A stretch of DNA of 64,000 bases from Lingula anatina (Eukaryota > Brachiopoda > Lingulata > Lingulida > Lingulidae): positions 1 to 64,000 of the forward strand of contig NW_019776043.1 of assembly GCF_001039355.2 (NCBI RefSeq), in the 5' to 3' direction. Made by a program: the position numbers and the translations under genes. The notes beneath the pieces were generated by a model that had not been told where the DNA came from, did not search any database, and was given only the letters and a program-made list of their open reading frames with translations. Below are positions 1 through 19,762 of the stretch, in pieces; position 1 is the stretch's first letter; the number at the start of each line of letters is the position of its first letter.

Positions 1-227
1 TTATAAAACTGAATAAATAAGCATAGACCTACTTGGTTACGCAGAGCACGCACACTGATATACACGCACATAAACATTACAGGTGCTTTGTTCTATAAAT
101 TATTGAAAGGACTGAGAGATTCTATTTCTCGAAAACATCATAGGTCCTCGTAGATCGCTCTGGACAACTCCGCGGGGACTTTAGATGAGTACGATCAGCT
201 GAACTTAATAAGACGTCTCCTCTTCCC

Positions 228-422
228 TAAGGGCGCATTCCCATAGATTTTAGATAGATCTATCCACGTGGCGAGTCTCACTAGATTACTGTCAGATAAT
301 CCGGCTTATATGTCCTTCCCGCCTGCTACAAGCTGTAAGGGGGTAGGCTAATAAACTTCCGTGCGCGGTCGAATGACTGCAATTTAGCGTGAAACTCTAG
401 TTTCTCTGGAAATGCCCTCTTA
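228..422 (+). repeat. Foldback MITE family F1, copy 1
   Basis: A short inverted-repeat element. It opens with TAAGGGCGCATTCCC and closes with an imperfect inverse ending AATGCCCTCTTA. Internal landmarks shared with the other copies are GGAGTCTCACTAGATTACTG in the left half and GACTGCAATTTAGCGTGAA in the right half. The same element occurs near 28568, 38845 (reversed) and 48320. No coding capacity is visible, so it is a non-autonomous, MITE-like element. Confidence 0.75.
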
Positions 423-926
423 TTTCCAACTCAACGCCAGGAGGAGACATGTCTTTCAGTTAAGCTGATTTCACTCACAGAGTTAGATCAATCTACATAG
501 ACCGACGGTGTGTATAGGAATGTGGCCATTGTGCTGGGCGTGCTAAGAAAGTACACACTCTAAAGAGTCTCATATATATAGGGTCGTGCAACAGTGAATA
601 CTTAGCTCAAGTCAGTGACGCATTCATTTTGTGAAATATTTACATAGCTTTTTAATTTCACTTTCTTATTACCGTTGATTTTTTTCATTATTGGAGGCTA
701 GGCTTCTGTAGTATAAAACATCACATTATTGGGTCAAGTCGTAATTAGGCAAATATTCGACAAATGTGCATCTCATTGACACGACTCAAATCTCCGCTTC
801 TCTATGGAATGACCCTATGCCACCCTTGTGAACAGGTAAAACATTAACAAAATTAACGTACGTGACGCACGCACAACCCAGGTGTCAAGGTCAACGGGCG
901 ACCTTCACCAGATCTATAAGGGGTCA
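423..926. other. No gene seen
   Basis: AT-rich sequence without a recognisable coding exon, RNA gene or repeat. A short ATATATA run lies near 575. Confidence 0.5.
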
Positions 927-1165
927 TGCCGATACTTCCCCGCACCGTTACTCGCCCGCACCGTTACTCCCTTGCACCGATACTCCCCCGCACCGATACT
1001 TCCCCTTAGTAAATTTTTGCATTATGCACATCGATACGACCCCACACCGATAGATCCCCGCATCGATAAATCCCCTCTAAAATTGCCGTTATACGCCCAC
1101 CGATACTCCCCGCATTGTTGTTTCCCCGCACCGTTACTCCCCCGCATCATTACTCCCCCTATGCA
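927..1165 (+). repeat. Degenerate 15-bp minisatellite
   Basis: About a dozen diverged copies of a 15-base unit close to CCCGCACCGATACTC, with CGTTACTC and CGATAGATC variants. They are interrupted by a roughly 60-bp AT-richer spacer near 1005-1060. Open frames across this stretch are by-products of the repeat and are not called as genes. Confidence 0.7.
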
Positions 1166-1189
1166 ATTTCCACGAAACTGAGGGTGTGG

Positions 1190-1326
1190 GTAACAGAGAG
1201 TCAACCCTCCATTTCATTATACAGGTTAGGGTCAGTCTACGTAAGTGGGTCAAAATCTAGGGAGGGGCTTGATTACCTATGCAAATTGATGGGAACCGGA
1301 CTGTCTATCATGGGGGAGTCTGTCAC
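1190..1326 (+). repeat. MITE family F3, copy 1
   Basis: An element of about 137 bp bounded by GTAACAGAGAG and GAGTCTGTCAC, which are imperfect inverted termini. The body shares TTATACAGGTTAGGGT and a GGGAACC-containing segment with the copy at 51448-51583, whose ends are better preserved (GTGACAGAGAG and CTCTCTGTCAC). A truncated copy lies at 60755-60815. Confidence 0.65.
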
Positions 1327-2774
1327 CTCACATCGATATTGTCCACATATAGATTTGATAAATTGGTCAACGAGTCGGAAGCACGGCCTACACTGTATAA
1401 GAAATACTTTTTTCAAGTGGAAAAACGCTATGGATATTGGTGAGACGTGGAAAAAAGGGCCGCAGGGAAATCCTTGGTGATGTTGTTTTTATGCTATTGC
1501 GCGGTGCATACAAATCTTAATTGCTTAAAATTGAACATCGGTAATGTACAAAAGAAGCCGCAAAGTTCCTAAAAAAATCTTGGACGACAACACATTAGTC
1601 TCGGTCACAACCGGTCGCACGGGCTCTTACGACCCGTTTGAGTCCAAATAAGCACGTACGGAAGATATTGAACATTTCCAATAGATTCTACAAATAATCT
1701 TCCAACAGCGAGGCCGCAAGCGTAACTTGCTCCATTCGCAAGGAGTTTGCAAGTGAGACTTGCGTGGTCCAAGATGCACGTCGCAAGCAAAGAAGGAGAA
1801 AGTGCCCTTTGCGTGTTGAGTACGGCGCACGCCCTCACATCTATAACGAAGTAAGTCGAAAATACGGCGGGACTGCGAGTATAAAGCCAATGTTGATGTT
1901 AACGTTAGATATTGTATGTGTGTTCCTTTGTATGCGTGTTCCTGTAAAATGCTGGGATTATTTTGAGCACAGCTTGTATGTGTGCATGCACGAATGTTTG
2001 GATTTAAACTTTATCTGTGTCTTATAACCTTTTATTTACATATCAAAAGTACTGCTACTTCAATTTCCACTTAAACTGTTATCAATCACTTAGAAAGGTG
2101 ACAAAGTAGCACAGCTACATTTGTGTATTTACAAGTAATGATAATAAACAAATAAATAATTAAAGACTCAGATGTACGCAAAATAAGCGAATGCTCCAGA
2201 TTGTTCCAAAAGCTATGGTCTAGGAATTATCCATTTGTTATTAAGAATCAATTTGCACTGTTTTCTAAATATAACCAGTTATAATATTTACACTATGCAA
2301 AAACAACAGAAATACATGTATAAAAATCATAATTTTACAAATTACACAAAATCACTGCATAAGAATTATAAAATGGCAAAACTGTTTTAAGTAAAACACT
2401 TCACTGAAGACGCAGCACTAATCAACATATTTGAGGGTATGTTTTACTCCAACTGAATTCAAATTTTTTTTTTAGATCAGACCAACCATGAAGTTGCCAT
2501 ATATACAAATAACCTGTAACAGGGCTCATACCAGTATAAGTTCTTAATCGATAAAATAGCTGAAATTCTTTAGTCAAAATAATACTAAATTGGCATTTAA
2601 TATTGGGATTTTTTTATGTTGAACTTCTTTTCTTCAGCCAAAGTTGGTTGTTTACCTTTGATGCACTTGGCAGAAAAAAAATTCCTACCTGAGCCAAATC
2701 TATTCACTAATTCTCAGCAAAATACAGCATTTAAATATAATAAGTCAGTCACCAAATCCTGGTGGTGAGGGCCA
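1327..2774. other. No gene seen; possible MCM6 3' flank
   Basis: No coding exon is recognisable here. The segment lies downstream of the MCM6 stop codon (that gene runs leftwards). A TTTATT at about 2032-2037 reads AATAAA on the minus strand and could be its polyadenylation signal, but this is only a motif match. The rest is AT-rich. Confidence 0.4.
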
Positions 2775-11030
<8,256 letters not shown>

Positions 11031-11160
11031 CGCAATATTTAACGGAATTTACGCGGTGTTCGAGCTGTGATCAAGCCAGGCTTTGTTGACGTGCACAATT
11101 CGCGCCAAGTCGATCACGTGGTTTATGTTGACCTAAATTAGAAGAGAAAATCCCGCCAGC
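11031..11160 (-). promoter_or_regulatory. MCM6 proximal promoter with E2F-like sites and E-box
   Basis: Upstream of the MCM6 start codon lie TTCGCGCCAA (11099-11108, reading TTGGCGCGAA on the gene strand), CACGTG (11115-11120) and AAATCCCGCC (11148-11157, reading GGCGGGATTT). The first and third match the E2F consensus and the second is a canonical E-box. MCM genes are well-established E2F targets in animals. The transcription start is not visible as a clear TATA or initiator. Confidence 0.6.
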
Positions 11161-11785
11161 TGTTCTGGTTACCAAACGTCTCCCCAACATCTCCGTCTAA
11201 AAAGTTTTTATTTAATCATCTTATTTCTTTTCCAGTAAAACGAATTCCTATTTCAAATTGCAAACAAAAACTAGATATGTTTTGATTACAATTATTGTGT
11301 GTAAAAAAGTAATGTCTAAAACATTTGCAGCGTGTCTACCTCAACATGGGGAAAGGCAACAGCTCCTGGACACCAAAAGTTGGGAATTTTTGTAGAAGGG
11401 CTGTACATATTGTCCACGTGGCGGTGCCAATTTGTTGAGAAGACTTAAAATCAATCACTTAGTGATATGCTTGCTTAATCACTGGCTTAATCTCTGTAAT
11501 TTTAGCGTCTTGGAATCCCCCCCCCCTGACGTCCAACGATCAGCTCCCCTCATAGGGTCTATACATAGTCTATGTAGCCTACTAGAGCTCATTGCCACCC
11601 ATCCATTTACCTAAAATAATAATAATAATAATAATTATAACAACAATAATAAACTTTTCTTTTCGTGTGGCCCCAGTATTGAGATTTGATACACGCTTGT
11701 TCATCATTGAATTTCCAGACTGACTAGGTATGAGTAGGCCTAAGTTTAGAATGTTAATTGCCACACAATTGCACTCTTAAAAAGC

Positions 11786-12130
11786 TTAAAGCAATAATAA
11801 CTCTTCGTTTCGGCCAAAAAATGAATTTTCCTGGAGTAAACAACAATTTCTCCATACTTACCAATGGTTAATGAATCCATTTTTACATTCAAAGTTAGTC
11901 CCTGGTTTTTTTCTAAAAAGTTTGGTTTTTTGTTAAAATCTCTTAAGAGATTTTAACAGAGTATAGACATCAATGGAGGTCACGTGGTCTAAAGACAATT
12001 TCAGATATCAGAATAAAAGCTATAACTGCTGTTTTTGTGGTAAAACAGAATATATTATATTTCTATGAGTTATTCACAAGGTTTTTATTGTGAAATAAAG
12101 ATATCATATGAAGAGTTATTATCCCTTTAA
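11786..12130 (+). repeat. TTAA-target MITE family F2, copy 1
   Basis: A 345-bp element including both flanking TTAA, with termini TTAA-AGCAATAATAACTCTTC and GAAGAGTTATTATCCCT-TTAA. The body carries GTTAGTCCCTGGTTTTTT, GGAGGTCACGTGGTCTAA and a 20-bp palindrome AAAATCTCTTAAGAGATTTT. Further copies lie at 16363 and 32187. It has no coding capacity. Confidence 0.85.
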
Positions 12131-12464
12131 TTATTTCTTCACTCTACTACTCTTTTTACCAGGAACTACAGCGGCATTTATGGAAGTTAAGGGAACCCCT
12201 AAAGAGCACCGGCGACTCGCTCGGTGGCGAAATAAAGGTCCCGTTTGTAGCATTAATTACCGTAAACGGCATATCAAAAGCCCCACCTTTTATAATTATG
12301 TGTTACGTCATTCTAACTAATTTTACTTAATTTCATTCATCAGTTCCCAACCTACTTTCAATAGGGTGACTCCCGTTTTCGCCCACGTCCACACACATAA
12401 TTATAAAACTTAGCAAATAATTTTATTCCATAAGTATTAGTTATAAAAACTGATATGACAGAAA

Positions 12465-12606
12465 GGGGGCGTCTCGATAGTCCGAAGGTTCATTGGTCCG
12501 AAAAACGGTAACATTTTCATCGGTTTTTTAATCAAGGGTTCATTGGTCCGAAGGTTCTGTAGTGAACATTCGGACCATTGAACCTTCGGACTATTGCTAC
12601 GGCCCC
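12465..12606 (+). repeat. Inverted-repeat MITE with 8-bp target duplication
   Basis: A 142-bp element present only in copy A. The left end GGGGGCGTCTCGATAGTCCG mirrors the right end, which reads GGGGCCGTAGCAATAGTCCG on the other strand, and the inner arms share GAAGGTTCATTGGTCCGAA. It is flanked by GACAGAAA (12457-12464) and GACAAAAA (12607-12614). Copy B has one GACAGAAA at the matching place (15798-15805), which is the empty site. An 8-bp duplication is typical of hAT-type insertion, so I infer a non-autonomous hAT-like element. Confidence 0.75.
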
Positions 12607-12784
12607 GACAAAAAAGCGCGTCCGGTTTAGGGACACTTTTAGTGACAGCGCATTTGGAAGCAAAGAGCACCATACATGATAGCAGTTAATAGAGAGGGAT
12701 AAAAAGGCACACAGCGCACTGGCAAGTGGACTGGAATCGAAACACGACAGTACATCTCTTGTTAGCAAGCTATTCGCCTGAAAT

Positions 12785-12820
<36 letters not shown>

Positions 12821-13841
12821 TCGTCTTGATCATTAATTTTAAAGAATAACAATAAAGAAAAATAATTTAACGCTCTCAAAGAGGCGCACAACACGCCTAT
12901 ATACACTGTACTGAGTATGTAGCCTACTGAATTTACAAATGTTTATTTAGTTGTTTTTCAACCGGTCAGGATCGAGTAGAGGGGGGAGGGGAGGAGCTAA
13001 AAAGAAGAAAGAGAGGGAAGCATGATTGAACTCATAGACAGATTGATTTTGATCTTATCGGGCTAATGCTCATAGACTACTTGATCCAGTTATTAAGTCC
13101 AGAGAATGTATATAAATGAGTCTTATCGACCATTATTTTCGCGCTAAATAGAATTTTCCTTTAAAAAAATCCTTTAACGGACCATTGCTCATCCGTCCCT
13201 GCACTTGGATTTGATTCTTAACTAGTATACTGGTGCCATTTCTGACTGAATAATTCAGTTCTTAATTTTTTGGTCATTTGAAAATAATCATCATCACACA
13301 CACGTACACACACACACACACACACACTCTGAAATGGGATATATAGCCTTATAGGGGGCCTAGATAATTAGCTCTGCAGGATACCAGTATTAGTGGACAT
13401 ATAGCACTGAATCCTTTTATAATTCATTACAATGTTATGAGACCTTATTTGGGTGTTAGGCCGAAAACTGAGGCAATAATATATAGTGTTTCGTGCAGGG
13501 CCATGCATCTTGGTTACAATTTAAAACTGATGTGAACCGCGTATGCGACATCTCTTCCTCCTTCTGGCGTCTTCGATACTGGCGTTATTTTCAACTGAAA
13601 TGCCCTTCGAATTCTTTATACGAGGTGACCGTAATAAATTAAGAGGAAGTTTTTTTAATCATTATTATCATTTTATATGAGGTTAAAGTATGAATACGAT
13701 AAAAACTTGACCTAGTTAATAATCTGAAAACGAGGCTGTCTGAGTGGGGGAATCCCCTCGGAAAAATCCAATAAAAATCTTCGCCATTTTCCTTTTCATA
13801 ATGAACTAAGCTGTTTGAATGCCTGTGTTTGTGGGCAGCGT

Positions 13842-13902
13842 CCTCTAAAAGGAGACAATGCGAGGGCGTTAATGTCTGAATTCAAGGACGATACACTTCT
13901 AG
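13842..13902 (+). other. Candidate non-coding first exon (copy A)
   Basis: A short conserved stretch ending TACACTTCTAG just before GTATGTTTTACG, a good splice-donor sequence. It could be a 5' untranslated exon of the zinc-finger gene at 22592, whose coding exon is preceded by a splice acceptor near 22554. An identical stretch is in copy B (18175-18236). The assignment rests only on the donor motif. Confidence 0.2.
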
Positions 13903-15413
13903 GTATGTTTTACGTATGTTCAATCTCAAAGAATAGATTTAAATCACTTACTAAATTCGTGCTAGTATAATAGACCTGCCCCTTTGTTTAGTTTCGAAAG
14001 CACATGAAAAGTGCTCTTGTGTTTAATGGTACAGCTGTACCTTAGTTACATAGTATTAATCATCCATAGGGACATTTACTTTAGGGTGTGGTGATAGATG
14101 TATAGTACAGTATCAGTATGCTGAAAATGATTAACACTTCAAGTTCATGTAGGATACATATCGCAATGGTCAGCTGATACTAGACAGGCAGGCTAAAAAT
14201 TACGATGACGAGAAAAAAGTTGAAAGGTTATTTGTATTGCGCTGTACATGCATGAGAAAAAAGCAAGGACTGTCTCTAATATCTAAACACTTATTTTGGT
14301 TCAGCATAAGATATGTAAGTATATGTATCTCAAAAGTAATTGAAATAATTACTAGTTATGACCCAACTCAACTGTAGAAAATTTGGACTGTGATTTGTTT
14401 CAATGAGGTCCATATTTAAGCCAGGTAACACTGTTGCCTCAGTTTTCAGCCTTACATGCTAGGTAGTAGTAATAACACCCTGTGTTACAAACTAACCTGT
14501 GTTGCATATATTATAAGAGGCAACATGTATAAATATCCCCATCCTGGCAAAGCTGTGAGCTAGTCCTTTACACCATGTAGTAAATAATTGGCATATAAAG
14601 TGCTTTTATATCAGCTCAAGTACCAGTTTGATAACATTTTGGACTTCTTATTGCACCTTTCTTGGACGAATAAAGCTTCCATTGTAAGCACTTACACATG
14701 CTAGTATTTAGTGCTATAATACTTAATATGTCAATTGTAAGTCACATTCTCTGTGTAAATTCTCAAGAGTTTGTAACACAGGCCTTTCTTGTGCTTCATG
14801 TAAGTCTAAAAATCAAGGCAAGTAACACTGAGTCAAGTCTGTCACATTATATAGTAGGTCTGAGAAAAAAACAAACAAACAAAACAAAAAAAAAAAAATT
14901 ACAGTGATTCTATGGCATTATGATCTCACAAATAACTCATTCTCATTAAAGCAAGGCTTACAGTTACATAGAATTTTCCCTGAAACATTATTGTTCTCAC
15001 ATATTGTTCTTATGAATACCAAGGTTTACCTTACACCAATCAGTTGAGAAAACAAATATCAGATGATAGGGTTTGAGATCAATTTAAATTTATAGAAAAA
15101 GCAATATCTGTCCTACAGTTAAGTGGTGTTTATGCTAGAAGGGTAGTGGCAATGGCTTATGACATCTTCTCTTGTTTGGTTGGTGAGGTTCATAATGAGG
15201 ACAGTGGATTCCTTTTTTGAAGTATTTTTCTTTTTCATTTACTGTATGGTCTAAAGGCCAATTTTACTGTAGATTTTATATGGCTGATTTTTGCACCTTT
15301 CAGTAAGATCAACTTTTTACTTATTTTCTTGGGATAAACAGTAATTTTTCAAAACCAACCTTTGGTCCTCTTTTCCTGGTGTTTGTCATAGCTTTGTAAT
15401 AATCTGGGAAAAT

Positions 15414-15762
15414 NCGGTATACATACAAAAGATCACCACGCATTATTATAAAATTAGTCTTAAGCTTTCAGAAAATAAAAGATAAACAAAATGTGACCTT
15501 TCCAGTTAACAAAAGCTGGAATGTAAGGTGGCCTTTCGCACTGTAAAAGGTGATAGTTGAACTTTTGAAAACTGAAAGTTAATGAAAATGTGAATGACGG
15601 TCTTTCCGAGAGGTAAAAGTTGATAAAAAGATGACCTTTCACAAATGAAAGGTGAAAGATGACCTTTTCGTCAGGAAAGGATGATGAAAGATGAGGGATC
15701 ATCTTTCGATAACATTTTGTAGATGAATGAAAGGCGATAAAAGGTGTTTTTTCATGCAGTGA
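15414..15762 (+). repeat. Spacer with scattered GAAAGGT motifs
   Basis: The sequence between the two duplicated segments starts at the single N (15414). It holds many degenerate copies of (T)GAAAGGT(GA) and its complement ACCTTTC, irregularly spaced and in both orientations. No coding exon is seen. Confidence 0.5.
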
Positions 15763-15988
15763 AAGGTCCCGTTTGTAGCATTAATTAAAACTGATATGAC
15801 AGAAAAGCGCGCTCGGTTTTGGGACACTTTTATAGTGATAGCGCATTTGGACACAAAGAGCACAATTTATGATAGCAGTTAATTAGAGAGTGATAAAAAG
15901 GCACACCGTCTAGTATAGCGCACTGACAAGTGGACTGGAATCGAAACACGACAGTACATCTCTTGTTAGCAAGCTACTCGCCTGAAAT

Positions 15989-16029
<41 letters not shown>

Positions 16030-16362
16030 ACAAATTCGTCTTGATCATTAATTTTAAAGAAGAACAATAAAGAAAAATAATTTTACGCTCTCAAAGAGGC
16101 GAACAACACGCCTATATACATTGTACTGAGTATATGTACTGAACTTACAAATGTTTATATTTATTTAGTTGTTTTTCAACCGGTCAGGAGTAGGGGGTGG
16201 GGGTGGGGCGAAATAGAAGAAAGAGAGGGAAGCATGATTGAACTCTTATAGACAGATTGATTTTGATCCGCTTATCGGGCTAATGCTCATTTACTAGATC
16301 CAGTTAACTTAAATAAAGGTCTTATATCCATTATTTTCGCGCTAAATCGAATTATATTTTCC

Positions 16363-16692
16363 TTAAAGGGATAATAACTCTTCCTTTCAGCCAAAAAATG
16401 AATTTTCCTGGAGTAAACAACAATTTTCCCATACTTACCAATGGATAATGACTCCATTTTTACATTCAAAGTTAGTCCCTGGTTTTTTTTCTAAAAAGTT
16501 TGGTTTTTTGTTTTTTCTAAAAAGTTTGGTATAGCCATCAATGGAGGTCACGTGGTCTAAAGACAAGCTCAGATATCAGAATAATAGCTATAACTGCCGT
16601 TTTTGTGGTAAAACAGAACATATTATATTTCTATGAGTTATTCACAATGTTTTTATTGTAAAATACAGATCTCATACAAAGAGTTATTATCC

Positions 16693-16698
<6 letters not shown>
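16363..16698 (+). repeat. TTAA-target MITE family F2, copy 2
   Basis: Ends TTAA-AGGGATAATAACTCTTC and GAGTTATTATCCCT-TTAA. The matching place in copy A reads TTTTCCTTTAAAAAAATCC with a single TTAA at 13161-13164, so this is a filled site whose empty counterpart is in the window. A long poly-A run (to about 16745) follows directly and looks like expansion of the A-tract already at the target. TTAA duplication is the hallmark of piggyBac-type and some Kolobok-type insertion. Confidence 0.88.
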
Positions 16699-16748
<50 letters not shown>

Positions 16749-17075
16749 CTATTAACGGATCATTGTTCATCCGTCCCTGCACTTGGATTTGATGTTTAAC
16801 TAGTATACTGGTGCCATTTCTAACTGAATAATTCAGGTGTTAAATTTGTTTGGTCATTTGAAAAGAAATATCGATATCAGCATTGTTTTGAGGTCTGATT
16901 AAATGGGATAGGCCTATATATAATTAGCTCTGCAGGATACCTGTATATTTGGACGCATAGCAAATATGACACTGAATCCTCTTATAATAAACAATTCATT
17001 ACAATGATATGAGGCCTTATTTGGGTGCATGTTAGGCCGAAATCAGAGGCAATATAGTGTTTCGTGCAGGGCCAT

Positions 17076-17474
17076 CCCAGCGGGCAAATTATGTTGTTTT
17101 AACGTTGAAACAACGTTGAACCATAACGTTGATAATACGTTGGATAAACAATGGATTATATTTGAAAGTTGACTCAACGTCAGATAACAACATTGTATCA
17201 ACCCCAGTTGTTAGACAACATTCTTGCATGAAAAGACATTAAAATGACCTGAAATGTTTTTATTTTTGGTACAAAACACAGGTACACGATTAAAACGTAC
17301 ACTGTAAAAACATCCAAGTGCCTGCTTTGTCTGATTTTTTTAACGCGCATTTAGCTCCTAAGCATGTTTTGCACCTAAGCATGGTACACCCTTTTAGCCT
17401 GGATGTGTTCAGCAGTAGGACATGTTTGATGGCTAAATATATGTAGGGTATATATGTAAATTTCCAAGGTTTAG

Positions 17475-17551
<77 letters not shown>

Positions 17552-17829
17552 TTTTCTTATATATATATATAACAAAGTCACAGTCACCTCAACCTGTCTA
17601 TCTATAACAGGGTACCGAGAACTGTCAACTTTATTAACTTCACTCCATCACATTTACAGCAACTTATTCATCACGACGGCCAAACAACAACGTTGAGTCA
17701 ACATCACATTATGACGGTGTTTTGACGTGGCAGGATCAACGTTGATTTTAGGTTGAATTTAGGTAGATCAACAGCAATTCAACGTATCAACCTGTTTTCA
17801 ACGTTGATCCAACGACTATGCCTGCTGGA
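17076..17829 (+). repeat. ACGTTG-rich MITE flanked by AT
   Basis: A 754-bp insertion in copy B only. Termini are CCCAGCGGGCAAATTATG on the left and CATAGTCGTTGG...-type inverse on the right, ending GCCTGCTGGA. The outer parts are built of repeated AACGTTGA motifs in both orientations. Copy A has GGGCCATGCATC where copy B has GGGCCAT, then the element, then ATGCATC, so the target duplication is the dinucleotide AT. The centre contains a (TA)n run. No transposase is visible. Confidence 0.8.
17478..17547 (+). repeat. (TA)n microsatellite
   Basis: A TA run of about 70 bp inside the 17076-17829 element, followed by a shorter run near 17560. Confidence 0.95.
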
Positions 17830-18174
17830 ATGCATCTATAGGTTACAAATTAAAACTGATGTGAACACGTACGCGACATCACTTCCTCCTTCTGGCGTCT
17901 TCGATACTGGCGTTATTTTCAACCGAAATGCCCTTCAAATTCTATATACGAAGTGGCCGTAATATATTAAGAGGAAATTCTTTTTCATAATTATCATTTT
18001 ATATGAGGTTAAAGTAATCTTAGCAGTCTGATAATATACAGTGACGATAAAACTAGCCAATAATCTGAAAACGAGGCTGAGTGGGGAATCCCCTCGGAAA
18101 ATCCTATAAAATATCGCCATTTTCCTTTTCATAATGAGCTAAACTGTTTGAATTGCCTGTGTTTGTGGGCAGTG

Positions 18175-18236
18175 TCCTCTAAAAGGAGACAATGCGAGGG
18201 CGTTAATGTCTGAATTCAAGGACGATACACTTCTAG
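18175..18236 (+). other. Candidate non-coding first exon (copy B)
   Basis: The copy-B equivalent of 13842-13902, ending TTCTAG before a GTATGT donor. It is the nearer of the two to the zinc-finger gene at 22592. Speculative. Confidence 0.2.
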
Positions 18237-19762
18237 GTATGTTTTACGTATGTTCAATCTCAAAGAATAGATTTAAATCATTTACTGAAGTCGTACTAGA
18301 ATAATACAGACCTGTAGACCTGCCCCTTTGTTTAGTTTCGAAAGCACATGAAGCGTTCAAGTGCTCTTGTGTTTAATGGTACAGCTGTACCTTAGTGACA
18401 TAGTATTAATCATTCATAGGGACATTTACTTTAGGGTGTGGTGATAGACATATAGTACAGTATCAGTATGCTGAAAATAATTAACACTTCATGTACATGT
18501 GTAGGATATTGCAATGGTCAGCTGATACTAGACAGGCAGGCTAAAAATTACGATGACGAGAAAAAAGTTGAAAGGTCATTTGTATTGCGCTGTACATGCA
18601 TGAGAAAAAAGCAAGGACTATCTCTAATATCTAAACACTTATTTTGGTTCAGCATAAGATATGTAAGTATATGTATCTCAAAAGTAATTGACATAATTAC
18701 TAGTTATGACCCAACTCAACTGTAGAAAATTTGGACTGTGATTTGTTTCAATGAGGTCCATATTTAAGCCAGGTAACACTGTTGCCTCAGTTTTCAGCCT
18801 TACATGCTAGGTAGTAGTAATAACACCCTGTGTTACAAACTAACCTGTGTTGCATATATTATAAGAGGCAACATGTATAAATACTACAGTATCCCCATCC
18901 TGGCAAAGCTGTGAGCTAGTCCTTTACATGTAGTAAATAATTGGCATATAAAGTGGTTTTATATCAGCTCAAGTACCAGTTTGATAACATTTTGGACTTC
19001 TTATTGCACCTTTCTTGGACGAATAAAGCTTCTATTGTAAGCACTTACACATGCTAGTATTTAGTGCTATAATACTTAATATGTCAATTGTAAGTGACGT
19101 CACATTCTCTGTGTAAATTCTCAAGAGTTGGTAACACAGGCCTTTCTTGTGTAAGTCTAAAAACCAAGGCAAGTAACACTGAGGCAAGTCTGTCACATTA
19201 TATAGTAGATATGAGAAAAAAACAAACAAACAAACAAACAAACAAAAAAAAAACATTACAGTGATTCTATGGCATTATGATCTCACAAATAACTCATTCT
19301 CATGAAAGCAAGGCTTACAGTTACATGGAATTTTCCCTGAAACATTATTGTTCTCACATATTGTTCTTATGAATACCAAGGTTTACCTTACACCAATCAG
19401 TTGAGAAAACAAATATCAGATGATAGGGTTTGAGATCAATTTAAATTTATAGAAAAAGCAATATCTGTCCTACAGTTAAGTGGTGTTTATGCTAGAAGGG
19501 TAGTGGCAATGGCTTATGTCATCTTCTGTTGTTTGGTTGGTGAGGTTCATAATGAGGACTCCTTTTTTGAAGTATTTTTCTTTTTCATTTACTGTATGGT
19601 CTAAAGGCCAATTTTACTGTAGATTTTATATGGCTGATTTTTGCACCTTTCAGTAAGATCAACTTTTTACTTATTTTCCTGGTATAAACAGTAATTTTTC
19701 AAAACCAACCTTTGGTCCTCTTTTCCTGATGTTTGCCATAGCTCTGTAATAATCTGGGAAAT

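Larger units (their letters stand above)
12234..15413 (+). repeat. Large direct duplication, copy A
   Basis: This segment is repeated in the same orientation at 15763-19762. Both copies begin AAAGGTCCCGTTTGTAGCAT and end with GTAATAATCTGGGAAA. Identity looks very high over long stretches, for example 14100-14500 against about 18420-18830, with small indels. Copy A carries a 142-bp element (12465-12606) that copy B lacks, and lacks two elements present in B. A single ambiguous base (N) at 15414 lies exactly at its right edge. A true tandem duplication or two haplotypes joined by the assembler would both look like this. Confidence 0.85.
15763..19762 (+). repeat. Large direct duplication, copy B
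   Basis: Second copy of the 12234-15413 segment. It is longer because it carries two elements that copy A lacks: the TTAA MITE at 16363-16698 and the AT-flanked element at 17076-17829. It lacks the 142-bp MITE and about 175 bp of neighbouring sequence near its left end. Its right side continues into unique sequence with GGGAAATTTTAAAAAG, where copy A breaks off at the N. Confidence 0.85.

Noticed and set aside
16287-16469. Frame inside the TTAA MITE, also in the copy at 32135-32362
   Set aside because: The copies share it only because they are the same short element; 60-75 codons without transposase motifs.
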